Positions 34,560 through 46,660 are shown, counted from the first letter of the stretch. The stretch is DNA of 64,000 bases from Metellina segmentata (GCA_947359465.1 OX375873.1:136955916-137019915), one strand, 5' to 3'. Program-made: numbers and translations. Notes: a model not told the origin generated them from the sequence alone.

Positions 34560-34690
34560 TTATTTATTTAAAGAAACTCACATTAAAGGTATCGATCTGG
34601 TGTAAAATTTTGCGCAGTTATCAAACCCGCTGAAATTTTTACTCTATCTTCAACGATCGCAAAGATAGGAACTTGAATTAGAGGAATAAA
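34560..34690 (-). mobile_element. Helitron-like element fragment
   Basis: It matches, in reverse, the internal block GATAGAGTAAAAATTTCAGC...CGCAAAATTTTACACCAGAT of the family at 10022-10710. No termini are present. Confidence 0.6.
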
Positions 34691-34821
34691 AAAAAACATA
34701 ATTTATGCTTACGGAAAGCGGACCTCGCAAACGCGCGTTAGAAAACGCCTCATGTGAACATGGTCTAAGAGGGGCTATCACCCACATCCATGCGCTTACC
34801 GGATTGTAACCTAGGAACTAG

Positions 34822-35055
34822 GTGGTTGGGTTAAGGCGCAGTGGCCACATTTTACCATACTGCGCCAAGCACAAATGCACCATACAAGTTGTGTACGTAA
34901 ACACACAAAGAAATTGTCATGTACACACACAAAGAAATTGTCATGTACACAGAAGAGTGAAATACACACAGGGAAGAATAGAAACCTACGCCGCCTACAA
35001 CTTGAAGGTTGCTAGCGCAGTGGGCAACCGACTGGCACGACAGATTTCCTACCAG
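34822..35055 (-). mobile_element. SINE family B copy with internal duplication
   Basis: It is homologous to the SINE at 61640-62045. On the minus strand it has a box-A-like segment (GCCCACTGCGCTAGC), TTGTAGGCGGCGTAGG, and a 3' part rich in GTGTACATGAC. A 25-bp segment (CACACAAAGAAATTGTCATG plus flank) is tandemly duplicated at about 34901-34950. Confidence 0.68.
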
Positions 35056-35859
35056 GTGACAGACAAACGCTATATCCCAAAGGTGAAGCTGTCATGACTT
35101 CAACGAACCCGAGACCTTCAAACGACCAATGCATACTTTAAAAAAAATCTCACTCTCACGATAAATCTGCATAGTAAAAATAGTCCACGCATCGGTGTGA
35201 GCAGAGAACAATGGAAGTCGTAAAAGAACAGGCACAGAACATGAAAAACTGATCTGGGAGGAGTATTAAAAAGTTTATGGTGAATATCAAAGCTATAAAA
35301 AAGGAGGCTCAGACTTTTTTTCTCGCATTTCTTTCCTCCCTCCAGTCAATGCTATGTGTTCGGATTTCGAAGCCGCGACAGACCGAGTCTATTTTTAAAC
35401 CGCATCTGTCGCTAGACACCTGTTCACACATAGGCTCGAATTGGGTGGTGCAACGGAGACAGTTTTCTCCCTGTTCTGTTCTGTGGAAGGAGCTGGATCT
35501 GATTTTCGCACAGGTGAATCGGCATGTGCATACGCGACCTTCAGGCCAAGAACGGGAATGCTTTCCTTTAAATTTGGATTCCAAACACCCAACGGCGTTG
35601 GCTAACGCACATTTCGTAAAGTGATCGGAAATAAACTGTCGAGATCACCGGGAACACTCATTCATGGGCAGACAGGTAGGTTGGCTTTTGGATTCATGGC
35701 GCGCGGGGTCAAGCTGAGCCAAATGCAAGACAACGAGGGTGGACACAAATACCAGAAGCGTATGCGATTTTAAAATAGAAGGGAGAATTGACCACTCGGG
35801 GTACATGGGTGAACAGGATGGCAGCATACTTCTGTGATCTAAAAGTACCCGGAATGCTG
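35056..35859. other. No gene recognised
   Basis: A 115-residue plus-strand frame (35277-35624) and an overlapping minus-strand frame show no recognisable family and no splice context. Confidence 0.3.
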
Positions 35860-36420
35860 TCATAAAACAAATGGTATCGATTTAATGGTCAAATTTATTA
35901 CATCTTCTTCAAAGTTATCTCCTCCGACTTCAATACACTTCTGCCAACATTTTTTCCAATCCTTAAAACATGCCTTAAAGTCGTTTTTGTGAAACCCCCT
36001 CAGAGTTTGTATCGAATTCTTTTTCATTGCATCAATGGACACAAAACGGTGACCACGAAGAAGGAGTTTCATCCGTGGAAATAAGAAAAAGTCACACGGT
36101 GCCATACCAGGTGAATACGGAGCTTGTGGAGCCGTATTTGTTGAATGCTTTGTCAAAACATCACTAATAATAACATTGCGAGAAGGCGCATTATAGTGAT
36201 GCAAAACCCATGAGTAATAATCTCGCAACAATTCAGGTCGTTTTCAATGAAATGATATCGGAACGTGTTCACTAATGTCTCTTATTGTTAAACGACCATC
36301 ACTAAGCACCCATTCTCTGGCCTGATCGACATTTGATCATTGGACAGTTTGGTTGCTGAAACGATAGCAGTGATCCGAGAGAGCATATAAATAATCACCA
36401 ACGTCGGTCGCCATGCAAGA
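35860..36420 (-). mobile_element. mariner remnant with internal deletion
   Basis: On the minus strand the HTH segment REWVLSDGRLTIRDISEHVP (about 36330-36260) is followed, after a large deletion, by KRPELLRDYYSWVLHHYNAP and then PYSPGMAPCDFFLFP and DWKKCWQKCIEVGGDNFEED (35870-36230). The second catalytic motif reads HHYN where mariners have HHDN, so that Asp is lost. The third Asp, in the APCDFF motif, is kept. Most of the catalytic domain and the N-terminus are missing. Confidence 0.88.
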
Positions 36421-36794
36421 TTGTGCGCATATCAACCTTTTCCCTTGGAGAGTTTAACCACCTTATTGCAAATGGACTTCACCAAGGTCACCTGTCTTCT
36501 CACCAGAATCGCATAATTCATAAATAATCGCATAAAACATAATTCCTCTCAGTCAAATATAAATCCGAGGAAACGAAAATTATTTGCGAACGTTAACGTC
36601 TGGTTGTCATAAACCTTGTAACGGAAGTGATGTAGGGAAAGCGAAAATAATTATATAACCCGCATTACCCACAACGGTAGGTAACCTTTTAGGGACTTTC
36701 ACATAAAAGGTAATTTCAGAGACAAAAATGCTCCTTAAGTTCCATAAAAAGGATGAATCATCTTTTACACCGATGGATACAAAATTCAATCCTT
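36421..36794. other. No gene recognised
   Basis: Nothing identifiable on either strand. Confidence 0.3.
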
Positions 36795-36965
36795 CGAGTG
36801 GTTTCGACGAGATGTCTAGTCGATCAAGATGACTAATTTTTCAAATGACAATATATCTCGTCACCATGTTACTGCCGATTTCTTTTGATGTCGAGATCAA
36901 TATCTGTTTTCTTCTAATGACGAGGCATCTTGTCCATCAAGATCTGGTCAGTTTTGCCTCGTCTC
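36795..36965 (+). repeat. Palindrome-bearing dispersed repeat, three degenerate units
   Basis: Units contain GACGAGATGTCTAGTCGATC, GACAATATATCTCGTC and GACGAGGCATCTTGTCCATC, followed by CAAGATCTGGTCAGTTTTGC. They share the CGAGTGGTTTCGACGAG flank with 29098-29165 (inverted). Confidence 0.7.
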
Positions 36966-37234
36966 AAAAACCACCGTGAGGTCTTTCAGTCGAGTTTATG
37001 CCTAGCTTGTAAATTTAAATTAATCCGTGAAAGTTTCATCCAATTGCTAAATGACTTTTTTTCGTGAATTAAAATGAATTTTTTTAATTGAAACCGATAC
37101 AAACAGAAAATAATACTGCTCGGATAAAGCGATTGTTTTTGATGCCAAAACTGACAGTCCCGTACTTTTGGTAGTGTTTTCGGCTGCCAGGAAACGTAGC
37201 ACCTACGGACATTTCCTCAGAAATTTTAAGGTAT

Positions 37235-37616
37235 TTAACACGTTCGCTGTCGATCTCGCTCCAGCGTGTGATGTGAAGTCAACGCTAAAGAGAAAATCAC
37301 TCGGGAGCGCGTGGTGTGGAGTGATGTCTCAGTAGACAGTCACGCGTTCGCGCGGGGAGCCTCAACATTTATTCTCCGCTTCAATTGGCATTATATGTTA
37401 GGTGCTGGCGTGGAGTAAATGTTAGAAGCTAGTTGTAAAAGTGTGGTTTCTAATAGGCCTCTAACAGCTGTGAGTTTGGGCCAATCTATTCTGGTATCGA
37501 CGCACTTTTCAATCATATTTGTTGTAAAAAGTAGTCGGCTTCTGGGAAAACCCTATTTCTACTGCGGGGTAATAACTATCAACACATCCCAACGTGACCG
37601 GCAGCGAATGTGTTAA
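37235..37616 (+). mobile_element. piggyBac-type deletion derivative 1
   Basis: The ends are TTAACACGTTCGCTG and, inverted, TTAACACATTCGCTGCCG, bounded by TTAA on both sides, the piggyBac target. The 382-bp interior matches 39651-40151 but lacks the segment with the transposase start, so it is a MITE-like non-autonomous derivative. Confidence 0.85.
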
Positions 37617-37808
37617 GAAGAAGTTTACCAACCAATTAATGAGGTACGGGAACCCCTGCAGATACACATCCTGCCCACGTCTTAGACCTTGGCATTCGTT
37701 AATCAAAAGATAGCAGCGAGGCCATGTTGCAGTCTCATGAATTGAGCAACCTTGCTTCAGGATTCCGACGAAAGTAGACAAATCCACTTTCACTAAAATC
37801 CCACAGAA

Positions 37809-38001
37809 TCCGTTGGTTTAGCGTTTAAAGGCTCTATGGCCATATTTGGCCAAGCTGCGCCAAACACAAGACGTCAGTTAAAATATGTCGTGAAAGGGAG
37901 AAAATCGGATTGGAGGAACATAGTGCGATGATTGTAGAAAAACATTGCTTGGGTATCCCGGGAGCGCGGAGTTTACTGAAGACAGTATACCCATGGGTTG
38001 G
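37809..38001 (-). mobile_element. SINE family B copy
   Basis: It shares TTGGTTTAGCGTTTAAAGGC, GGCCATATTTGGCCAAGC and CCAAACACAAGAC with copies at 39333 and 61640, and ends near CCATGGGTTGG, directly beside the Tc1 element that starts at 38004. Confidence 0.6.
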
Positions 38002-38003
38002 TA

Positions 38004-39215
38004 CACTGACGAGCCAAAACATTATGTCCATCCCCACATTTTTCAATGAACTCGTCTGGATGACGTGGAGGGCAGGTGATTAAGTGAGAATGGTATTTAA
38101 CTGCTGCAGGAGAAGTTAAGTACTCATTCTTGCACTTACTTTTGCGAGTGATGGGAAAGGCTACTGATCTAAGCGAATATGATAGAGGGCAGATCGTAAT
38201 GGCCAGAAGATTCGGAACGAGTATCACCGAAACTGCACGAATGGTAGGTTGTTCACGATCTGCCGTAGTTAGTATTCATGCAAAGTGGATAAATGACGGT
38301 GACATCAGCAGTAGACGCCAATGTGTTGGTCGTCCACGCGTCATAAAAGAAAAAGAACGTCGGAGACTGTCCCGCTTGGTAAAGCAAAATCGGCGCGAGA
38401 GAGTGGCTCAGCTGACAGCCTAATACAATGCAGGTCCAAGCGCAAGTGTTTCGGAATACTCAGTTCAGAGGACACTGTTGGATATGGGACTGTGCAGCAG
38501 ACGTTCCACTCGTGTACCTCTGATGACCAAGCGTCATCGTCAACTACGGCTACAGTGAGCCCGAGAACATCGAGACTGGACCATGGATGAGTGGAAGAGT
38601 GTTGCCTGGTCAGATGAATCACGATTTTTCATTCATCACGTCGATGGTCGTATCAGGGTACGCCGTCTGCCAGGCGAACAGTTGCCCCGCTCTTGTACAG
38701 TAGGTCATACACAGGCTGGTGGTGGCGGTATTACGCTTTGGGGGACGTTCTCATGGGCGAGTCTGTGACCCGTAGTTGTGGTAGAACAGACCATGAACGC
38801 TGCGAACTATCTGAGCATCATTGCAGATCAGTTGCACCCTTACATGGCGTCTGTCTTCCCAACTGGAAATGGAATCTTCCGGCAGGACAACGCCCCATGT
38901 CACAAGGCTCGGATTGTGTTGGAGTGGTTCGAGGAGCATACTGATGAATTCTACTTAATGAAATGGCCACCTAACACGCCCTAATAGAGCACATTTGAAA
39001 TGTGTCATGGAGCGGCAGCTCAGAGATCAAACACCACCATGTCCGAATATCTTGACTTTGCGTGACCGCTGCTTAGACATTTGGTACAACCTGTCTCCAG
39101 TCATTTACCAAGAACTTGTGGCATGTATGCCCAGGCAAGTTGCAGCTGTTTTGCATTCCAAAGGAGGCGCAGCGCGTTATTGAGTAGGTGGTCAAAATGT
39201 TCTGGCTCTTCAGCG
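38004..39215 (+). mobile_element. Tc1-superfamily transposon, near full length
   Basis: A 1212-bp element flanked by TA (38002-38003, 39216-39217). The left end is CACTGACGAGCCAAAACATT; the right end, inverted, is CGCTGAAGAGCCAGAACATT. It contains one long degraded transposase frame (38151-39180). It is the best preserved DNA transposon in the window, lying between two SINE B copies and two piggyBac derivatives. Confidence 0.93.
38151..39180 (+). pseudogene. Tc1-like transposase pseudogene
   Basis: The start [20 protein letters not shown] opens the paired HTH DNA-binding region ([38 protein letters not shown]). The catalytic domain follows with AWSDESRFF (first Asp) and GIFRQDNAPCHKARIV (second Asp). 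One frame is kept from 38151 to about 38982 apart from three stops, near 38422, 38550 and 38767. At about 38983 the segment expected to read PDLNPIEHLWD has a small deletion and substitutions (PNTP, then a frame reading NRAHLKCVMERQL), so the third catalytic acid is lost. It is non-functional but recently decayed. Confidence 0.92.
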
Positions 39216-39332
39216 TAGGTTGTCGCACTAAATTAAAGCAGTACTTTTAGAGGAACAAAAATTACAAATGTGAAGCTTAACCAACTAGTAAAACTATGTA
39301 ATCAATCTGAAGCTCAAACGAAATATTTTCTT

Positions 39333-39540
39333 AATGAGTTGCTTGTTTTTGGTTTGATGGCACACGGTTATATTTGGTCCAAGCTGCACCAAACACAAAA
39401 CAGACCAACATTCAGTAAAAAATATCGTAAAAAGTAAAAAAGAGGGGTTAATGGAGAAAAAAAATAGTTGTGGTATTGCCAGACCGCGATCCTCGTGTTT
39501 AGTAAAGACAATAAACCCCATGAATGGGTTGTTTTTAGCG
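39333..39540 (-). mobile_element. SINE family B copy
   Basis: It contains GGTTATATTTGGTCCAAGC, CCAAACACAAAACAGACC and TAGTAAAGACAATAAACCCC, matching 37809-38001 in order. The middle part is diverged. Confidence 0.6.
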
Positions 39541-39650
39541 TTTTATGGCGTAAATCCCAAGCGAAAAGATAAGATCACTAGAGTATGTTGTGTCTGTGAA
39601 ACCCGTGCGCATTAAAGGGAGATGTGCCACTGAGGAATCATAAGGAATAT

Positions 39651-40151
39651 TTAACACTTTCGCTGCCGATCTCGCGTCAGCGCGTGATGTAGCGTCAACG
39701 CTAAAGAGCCAATCACGTGGGAGAGCGTGGTGCGGAGAGAATGCTCAGTAGCCAGTCACGCGTTCGCGCGGGAAAATATGCGCCTCAATATTTATTATGT
39801 GCTTTAACTGGCATTATATGTTAAGTGTTGGCGTGGTATTGAACTGGAGTAAAGGTTAGAAGCTAGTAAATGTATGTGGTTTCGAAAAATATTTATAGCT
39901 TTATTAGTTATAAAAAAAATCTTATAATATGAGCTGTAGAGACAATAGTTCTGCAGGGCCTTCAAGCCCCAATAAAGAAAAATGCAATTTAATAAGCCTC
40001 TAACAGATGATGAAATTGTAAATTTGTTGGCTGAGCTTTAGCTAATCTACTCTAGTATCGGCGCACTTTCCAATCCTATTTGTTGTAAAAAGTAAGTCGG
40101 GGAAATAACTAATCAACACATCCTAAAGAGACACGGTGGCGAATGAGTTAA
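39651..40151 (+). mobile_element. piggyBac-type deletion derivative 2
   Basis: TTAACACTTTCGCTGCCG left, inverted CTCATTCGCCACCGTG right, TTAA at both edges. Compared with 37235-37616 it keeps an extra segment (about 39890-40030) encoding SCRDNSSAGPSSPNKEK and, in another frame, KPLTDDEIVNLLAEL, which resembles a piggyBac transposase N-terminus. No catalytic domain is present. Confidence 0.83.
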
Positions 40152-42255
40152 ACGAAAAAGTATTTAAAGGCATCATCGTAAAGTTCAGTTTGCATCATCT
40201 TTCAATTTTCAAGAAATGGTTGTACCGATTGTATCTTCATTTGCATCACACAATTTGGAAGTTAAAAAGTCGCCTCTTTTGCATTTACAAGACAGTTTTC
40301 GAACCCTCAAACGGACTCTCGCCAAATCTGTTAAGGCATTTTTTGAAGCTAGTTTCGAGTGTTTTTAACACGGCAGATCGTTCTCGGATTCCATTCCTCA
40401 GAACCGTAACAACTCAAACGTGACACTTCTGTTGTGAGGTGTCATCGTCTCGTAACAGAATGTAAATATATTTTTTTTGTCAGCGACAGTGACGAAACAT
40501 TCCTGTGTAAATAGGGCTGCGTTTACGAAACCAGTGTGGCTTTCTCAGAAAATGGAAACACGCGCCTCCTCCAAGGAAAACATTAACGATCAACTCGGAG
40601 CAGTGAGGATTCATTTGTGCTTCTTGTCAACACGATACCTGTCTCGGCGAATCTAGGTTAAATGTCACTTGACGATACCTGAAAGATTAAAGCGTAGAAG
40701 TCCGTGATTACTAATTCGCTAGTTACTGTTAAAACATTTCCGCTCCAAGTTTACAAGAGATAAGTCCGAAAAGTTTTAAAATCTCCTTCAATGGAGTCGT
40801 CTTCTAGTTGCTGAACTAGATTATTAAGGTCAAGCCTCGCTGTCATTTATTTTATCTGATATTACAACATACGTACTTAGAATAGAAGCAGAAGGATAAT
40901 TTCTGGTTTCAACTTTGCATACTAAGGTGATTTCGACATTTTCCCCAAGAACCTAAACTAGGTTGTTTTTTCGATGATTTATAGCCCAGTCAATCCTAAT
41001 CGTTACGCAACCAGAGGCAAGTTTCAAGCTGACCACTATCAATTAATTTTAAAAAAAATTGACTTGAATATTCGATCTGGAAAGCATATAATAGTCCAGC
41101 AGTTGTAAAGCAAGTAAAAGTGTCGAATTTCGTCCAAAATAGGAAATTCGAACGAGATGACACACCCACTATTGATATGGTGAAATATAATTCTCAGAAA
41201 AATCGTTTAAATTAACTTTCTTCAGAGGGTTTTGGAAACGCCTACTTTCTCAAACAAGCCCCTCCAGGAAATAAGTCACGATTTAGAAGCCTTAAAAAAA
41301 CAAGAGTGAGATAAGTAAAAATTGTAAAGCCCCTAATTCAAACAATTTTCAGATTTTATTATTTTACCAAACATTCTCATTTTGGATTCTCAAAATCCAA
41401 AACGAGAATGGTCGCGACAGTGTTGAGCCACAATGGCATAGTTGCTAGTTTCTTCATTTTCACAGATCGTAAGTGTTCGTACAAACATTTTACGACACGT
41501 TAAGATACACCCCTCAAAGGAAAGCTCAATTTATGAAATATAGTCCATTGTTCAAAGGAACTCCCCGTTGAATGGTCTACAATTAAGAGACGGTGTTTTA
41601 CGTTGTTGAAAATATATATATAATATATATATATAATAACATAAAATATACAAAATAACATAACACACACAAAATAACAAAAAATAACCAAATAGCCGGG
41701 GTGCATTAACCAGAAACCGAAACTACCCATGCAAGCGCGCTGAAGCTGCAGACATAGCATGGTAAGCAATATAATTTCAAGAACACAAGAATTTCCAAAA
41801 AAATGTAACAAAAGTCTTAAAAAATAATAAAAAATGAAGAAATGTTGGTGGATCAGGGCGTCATCAGGGAGGAGCCTGACCCAAACAACATAAAATGGTG
41901 TTTTCTACATATGAGCAGCATTAGGCTGAAAAAATTGCTCATACACTCCCCCAAACGCCACCAAAAAGCAAGTAAAACAAAAACAAAACAAAATACCAAA
42001 ACAGAGCAGGAATAAAACGAAATGAAACCCGAAGCCGCAGCCGGGATATCAACAACAACAAGCCTAAAAATTACCACCAAATGCCATCAATTACACAATC
42101 TAACTTATATGCTAACATCATACTTCCCATGCAACAAGTCCAAAAAAAAGCAAAAAAATAAAAATAATATGAAAATCCCCAGTCCCTATTCAAAAATATA
42201 TTTATAAATAGTAAAAAAATAAAATTCAAAAGCAATTCCCATGGCTCTGAGGAAA
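40152..42255. other. No gene recognised; AT-rich with simple repeats
   Basis: A TA-rich run (about 41610-41640) and an AAATAACA-rich stretch (41640-41695) occur. The frames at 41500-41811 and 41853-42080 (minus) are compositionally simple. The latter could be 3' sequence of the reverse-transcriptase element that follows on the minus strand, but no domain supports that. Confidence 0.35.
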
Positions 42256-43066
42256 TTACGAAAAATAATTATTCATGGGTTGTGTGTAGGTGTTGATATT
42301 AATAAATCTTTCAAAAATATTACTAAAGAATGAATACGGGTATTTGTTATTGAGAAGTGTGTTTTTTAGATATTTACATTGTAATAAAAAGTTTGAATCA
42401 GAATTAAAAAATTTTTTGAAACGTACCAATTGACCAGCTATCGTGTTGTAGTATATTCTTTTAGATATATTGGAGTCCCAAAATATTAATTTAATGACTG
42501 TAAATTTAAAATCGCTGCGTTTATCATATACATTAATGTCCACTTTGCCGGATGAAACAGAAATTTTTATGTCTAGAAAATCAGTATTATTGTTATCCCG
42601 ATTGGTTTTAATTAAAGAAAGTTCGTCTGGATAGATGGATTTCCAAATATTAGAAAAGTTGCTATTAAATCATCAATAAATCTAAAAGCAGTATTTATCT
42701 GAAGGCAAAAGTTTTTTTCAAAATAATAAAGAAATAAATTAGCAAGAATGGAAGAAAAATTAGAACCTTGGGGTATACCCTTAACTTGAGTGTAAATATG
42801 CTCACCATTAAATATAAAATTATTAAAAATACAATAATTAACCAAAAATTCCCATTCCTCAAAAAGGCTTTACCTGGATTATATGTGATAATAACAAGGT
42901 TTTTAATTTTTTGGATAAAAATATTATTAATGATATTCAGACCTATGATTTTAAAGACCTTTTTACCAGCATACCCCTGGACAAATTGAGAGATGTTTTG
43001 AACTATTACTATCATGATTTTAATAACTTAATTGATCTGGATTTTGAGGAATGGGAATTTTTGGTT
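42256..43066 (-). mobile_element. Penelope-type/related RT remnant with inverted 5' part
   Basis: Minus strand 42864 to 42256 encodes, with frame breaks, EEWEFLVNYCIFNNFIF, KGIPQGSNFSSILANLFLYY (RT motif B region), FRFIDDLIA (catalytic IDD) and KVDINVYDKRSDFKF. The part expected just upstream, IQTYDFKDLFTSIP (motif A) through DFEEWEFLV, is instead on the plus strand at about 42880-43066. The two parts overlap by a 25-bp inverted repeat (42840-42864 and 43042-43066). The family assignment (Penelope-like or a related RT lineage) is tentative; no GIY-YIG domain was seen. Confidence 0.75.
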
Positions 43067-43709
43067 CTAAAGAGCGTATAAAGAGGTCTAAAATGGCCTC
43101 CTAATTCAGAAAAGGCCTATGATCTAACTTCCTCTGGCTGAAAGGGCCTCTGATCCGATCTTTGGAATAACAACGTTTCATACTTTATTCTGAATTTGAA
43201 ATCCCACTAACGATGAAATGCTACGCTTTTAATAGATCTCGTATATAAATGGAACGCACGTGATAAGCCTAGTTAGATATAGAAGTTAAAATAATTCAGT
43301 CTCATGAAAGAAATTACCTCACTCATCAAGTTCACTGCGCAAAGAAACACAATTCTCGGTAGAGAATTAAGATAAAGCATAATAAAGCATCTAGTTGGAA
43401 TCGTCAAGTCGAACGCAGTTAAAATACAAAACGAGGAAAGAAGTTTGTTTACATTCAGAGAGAAGCAGCAGTTGGCACTCACCCAAATGTCCATGTGCAA
43501 TCACTTCCATTTGGCTACGAAGAAAAACATGACTCAATAATTCCATGAGATTTCTCATATGGTTTTTTTTCTTCACGCCATTTTCACTCATTTCTGTCGC
43601 ATCTTACAAAAAGCAGGCGTACGTCCTAAGATCGCAAGATGACACACTCTCCCCAGAGTTAATTAATTCATATCAAACTTATTCCGCATCTCATTTACTT
43701 CTCTCCTTA
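43067..43709. other. No gene recognised
   Basis: Nothing identifiable beyond short unassigned frames. Confidence 0.3.
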
Positions 43710-43885
43710 AAACAAGAAACTGGCTTTTACTTCTACTCACTTATCGATGCACATTCCGCATTTGTGTTGGGATCAAATTTCAAGCTCGAAAATGTTGCCT
43801 TGTTTCTGATATTGCAAAGGTAAAGAATTATTTACAAAACATGAAATTTCAAACAACCCAGGTCTAATTCAAGACTCGAGAAAAT
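43710..43885. repeat. 176-bp exact direct repeat, copy 1
   Basis: Identical at every base to 45231-45406, 1521 bp away. Both copies contain an open stretch reading QETGFYFYSLIDAHSAFVLG, ending at AAAGGTAAAG, which resembles a splice donor. No family was recognised. Confidence 0.95.
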
Positions 43886-45230
43886 GGCTTTTTGTTTAGA
43901 TATGGCTTTAAGGCTCGAAATGGCTTTTTGTTTAGAATCATACTCTAAGTCTGATAGAATAATCTGATAAAAGTAAACTAATAAATACACTTTCGAAGGA
44001 AACAAACCGGTGGAGAATTTATGAAGAGCAGTGAAGTGACAATTAAGACCAAGGGCCACATAAATTCAACTGTGTGGGAAGGGCCGCCAAAAATTGTGTA
44101 AGTTGTCTATCATATTGATATTTGTTATTGATACTACATTTTTAATAAAGATAAAAGTAAATGAAGAATTAAATTTGACGCGTGACATTGCATCGATTTT
44201 TTTAGAAGCCAAGCGCACAATTAATTCTAATTTTTCATTAATCCTATCTTTCAATTCATGACTAAAAAATGTGTAACAGATTTTTCGTACCCCGGCAAAA
44301 AAATGACACAGGTCAAAAAATTAAAATTTTGAGGTTACGTCATTGAAAAATGTGTATGAGGTGCCTCGGCGTGTTACATTGCTATTCTTTAGAATATAAT
44401 AGAATTTAAAAACATAAATACTTACCTGAAAATTAAAAGAAGCTTTTAATACTTCAATGTAAGTTTTATAGTATCCTTTAAGTTGATTTTTCTCAAATAC
44501 TGCAATTTTGAGTTGCGTCACTTTTCTTGTCGGGGTGCGATATGTTGACCCAAAGAGGCTTGCGTACCTATCGTGTGACGTTAAATTAGAATAAGACATG
44601 GTGAGGCGGGCCGCCAGCAAATCAACGGAAGTCCACAGTCTGAGCATTCCTGAACTAAATAATCGTTTAATAGCATTCTATCTGTCATTGATTTTATGTA
44701 TAATTTAAAAGAATGGTTTGATCTTTTGTTCTAAACCAATTTTTATATTGTGATTCCATGGCAAAATCCCATACGAAATTTTTTTTTATAGATTTATAGA
44801 ATTTTATGGAGATTTCTAAAGAGACATTAAAAGAATTCTTAAGTTCTATAACGTAAAGTAGTGAAGAAATTAGTATCTACAGATGTTTCTAGACATTTTA
44901 TGAAGGTTACTTTTTGCGCTTATGGAAAAACGGACGCTATAATTATAAACCAAATCCTACAGAAATGTTTCTATAATAGTTTTTTCTAAAAGATATGTCA
45001 ACCCCATATGTATGAATTTAATGTTTGAGTAGCACAATAATTGATAACTAAAGTCTTACCCCACGACCAAAAATTAAAAATAATTACTTTTCTGTTTCGT
45101 TGTAAACTTCATAAATTGCACTCTATTGCGTAATATGGGACACGTTTCTCCAGGTAAGACTCGCAGGAAAACTAGACAGCTGAAGAAGATAATCAAAAGC
45201 TCAGAGGCAAAAGACGAATTCGTTCCTTTG
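43886..45230. other. No gene recognised
   Basis: A short duplicated phrase, AAATGGCTTTTTGTTTAGA, occurs at about 43883 and 43918. Nothing coding is recognisable. Confidence 0.35.
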
Positions 45231-45406
45231 AAACAAGAAACTGGCTTTTACTTCTACTCACTTATCGATGCACATTCCGCATTTGTGTTGGGATCAAATT
45301 TCAAGCTCGAAAATGTTGCCTTGTTTCTGATATTGCAAAGGTAAAGAATTATTTACAAAACATGAAATTTCAAACAACCCAGGTCTAATTCAAGACTCGA
45401 GAAAAT
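45231..45406. repeat. 176-bp exact direct repeat, copy 2
   Basis: Identical partner of 43710-43885. The bases immediately outside differ on both sides, so the repeat boundaries are sharp. Confidence 0.95.
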
Positions 45407-46374
45407 TTTATTACTTCTACTTTTTGTTGACTGGGTTTTACAGTTCCCATTGGATCTAGAAAAAGAAGACTTCCAGTTGTAATTTTAGATTTAAGGACAG
45501 AAAGTTTCTTAACTTAAGTTTGGAACTACAACGGAAACAATTACATCACATCTTATTACAGGAGTCGAGGCATCGATGTAGGATTTCATTTCAGTATACA
45601 TCAAAATCAATCGACATGAAATGGTTGAGACAGCTGAAACCATTCACTTAGAATAGGTGTAGAATAATTTCTAGCGTACTCAAAAATCATTTTTTTTATC
45701 AAATTTCTTAGTGATTTTTCTAATACTGTCTTATTTCGAATGTAAAACAAATCAAACTAAACAAAAAACATGTAATATTCCTTTTTCCAGAGTGGAAGAA
45801 CATTTCTCATTCAATATTCGTCTAACGGTAACCTCGACTGTAATTCATTGAAATGTTTGAAGGGGGTACTAAGTTCGCCACAATACCACCCCTCTAGAAC
45901 TTAGCTGTGGTTGAATAGAATAGACGTAACTATTGCTTTATTAACTGCTAATTAAAATCGTTATTGCACTGCATTATGGAATAGTAATTTTGGTAGTGGT
46001 GGTAAAGTTCACCAAAAACTTTAGATTATTCTACGTGCACAATAATATTCATTACTCTCTAATTCGATACTTAATTATATCAATTTGTATAAAAGGCAAT
46101 TTTCCACACGCTCCAGAAATTTTACAAATGAAAATTTTACTAGAAAACAGAGACGCCCAATCCCTCTAACATGTCGAGGAAAAAAGAAAACTGAAATGAT
46201 TTTAAGGAAAATTGGAACAGAAAAATTGCAATGAGCGAAAAACTCGCGGATCCCCGGTAGATTTCCATCTTGTTACGTTACGTGCAAACCACTCCAGGCT
46301 CCGGATTTCTGAATATTTGCAGGTTATCCTACATGAGCTCAACGCAAGAAGTGGTGTTGAACATAAAAGAACAG
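45407..46374. other. No gene recognised; intronic
   Basis: Nothing identifiable on either strand. Confidence 0.3.
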
Positions 46375-46660
46375 AATGAATTAATATTCCATAGAAAGCA
46401 TCGTTGTGCAGAAAGAACTGACATTCTGTGGAACAGACAAATGGTACGAACTGATGTTGTAGAACAGAAAAATAGAACGAACTGATATTTCTGTAGAATG
46501 GAAAAATAGAACGAATTGATATTTCTGTAGAATAGAAAAACAGAACGAAATATTTATGTAGAACAGAAAAACAGGACGAACTGACATTCCGTGGAACAGC
46601 ATAATGGAACGAACTAATATTTACAACAATTTTATGGAACGAATTCATATTCAGAACACT
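46375..46660. repeat. Minisatellite-like array, ~35-40-bp units
   Basis: Imperfect units built on GTAGAACAGAAAAATAGAAC plus GAACTGATATTTCT repeat about seven times. The array lies about 75 bp downstream of the splice donor of the PRKG1 exon, inside its first intron. Frames across the array on both strands are artefacts of the repeat. Confidence 0.85.

Noticed and set aside
46202..46648. 148-residue minus-strand open frame
   Set aside because: It is produced by the tandem array at 46375-46660 and has a repetitive, low-complexity sequence.
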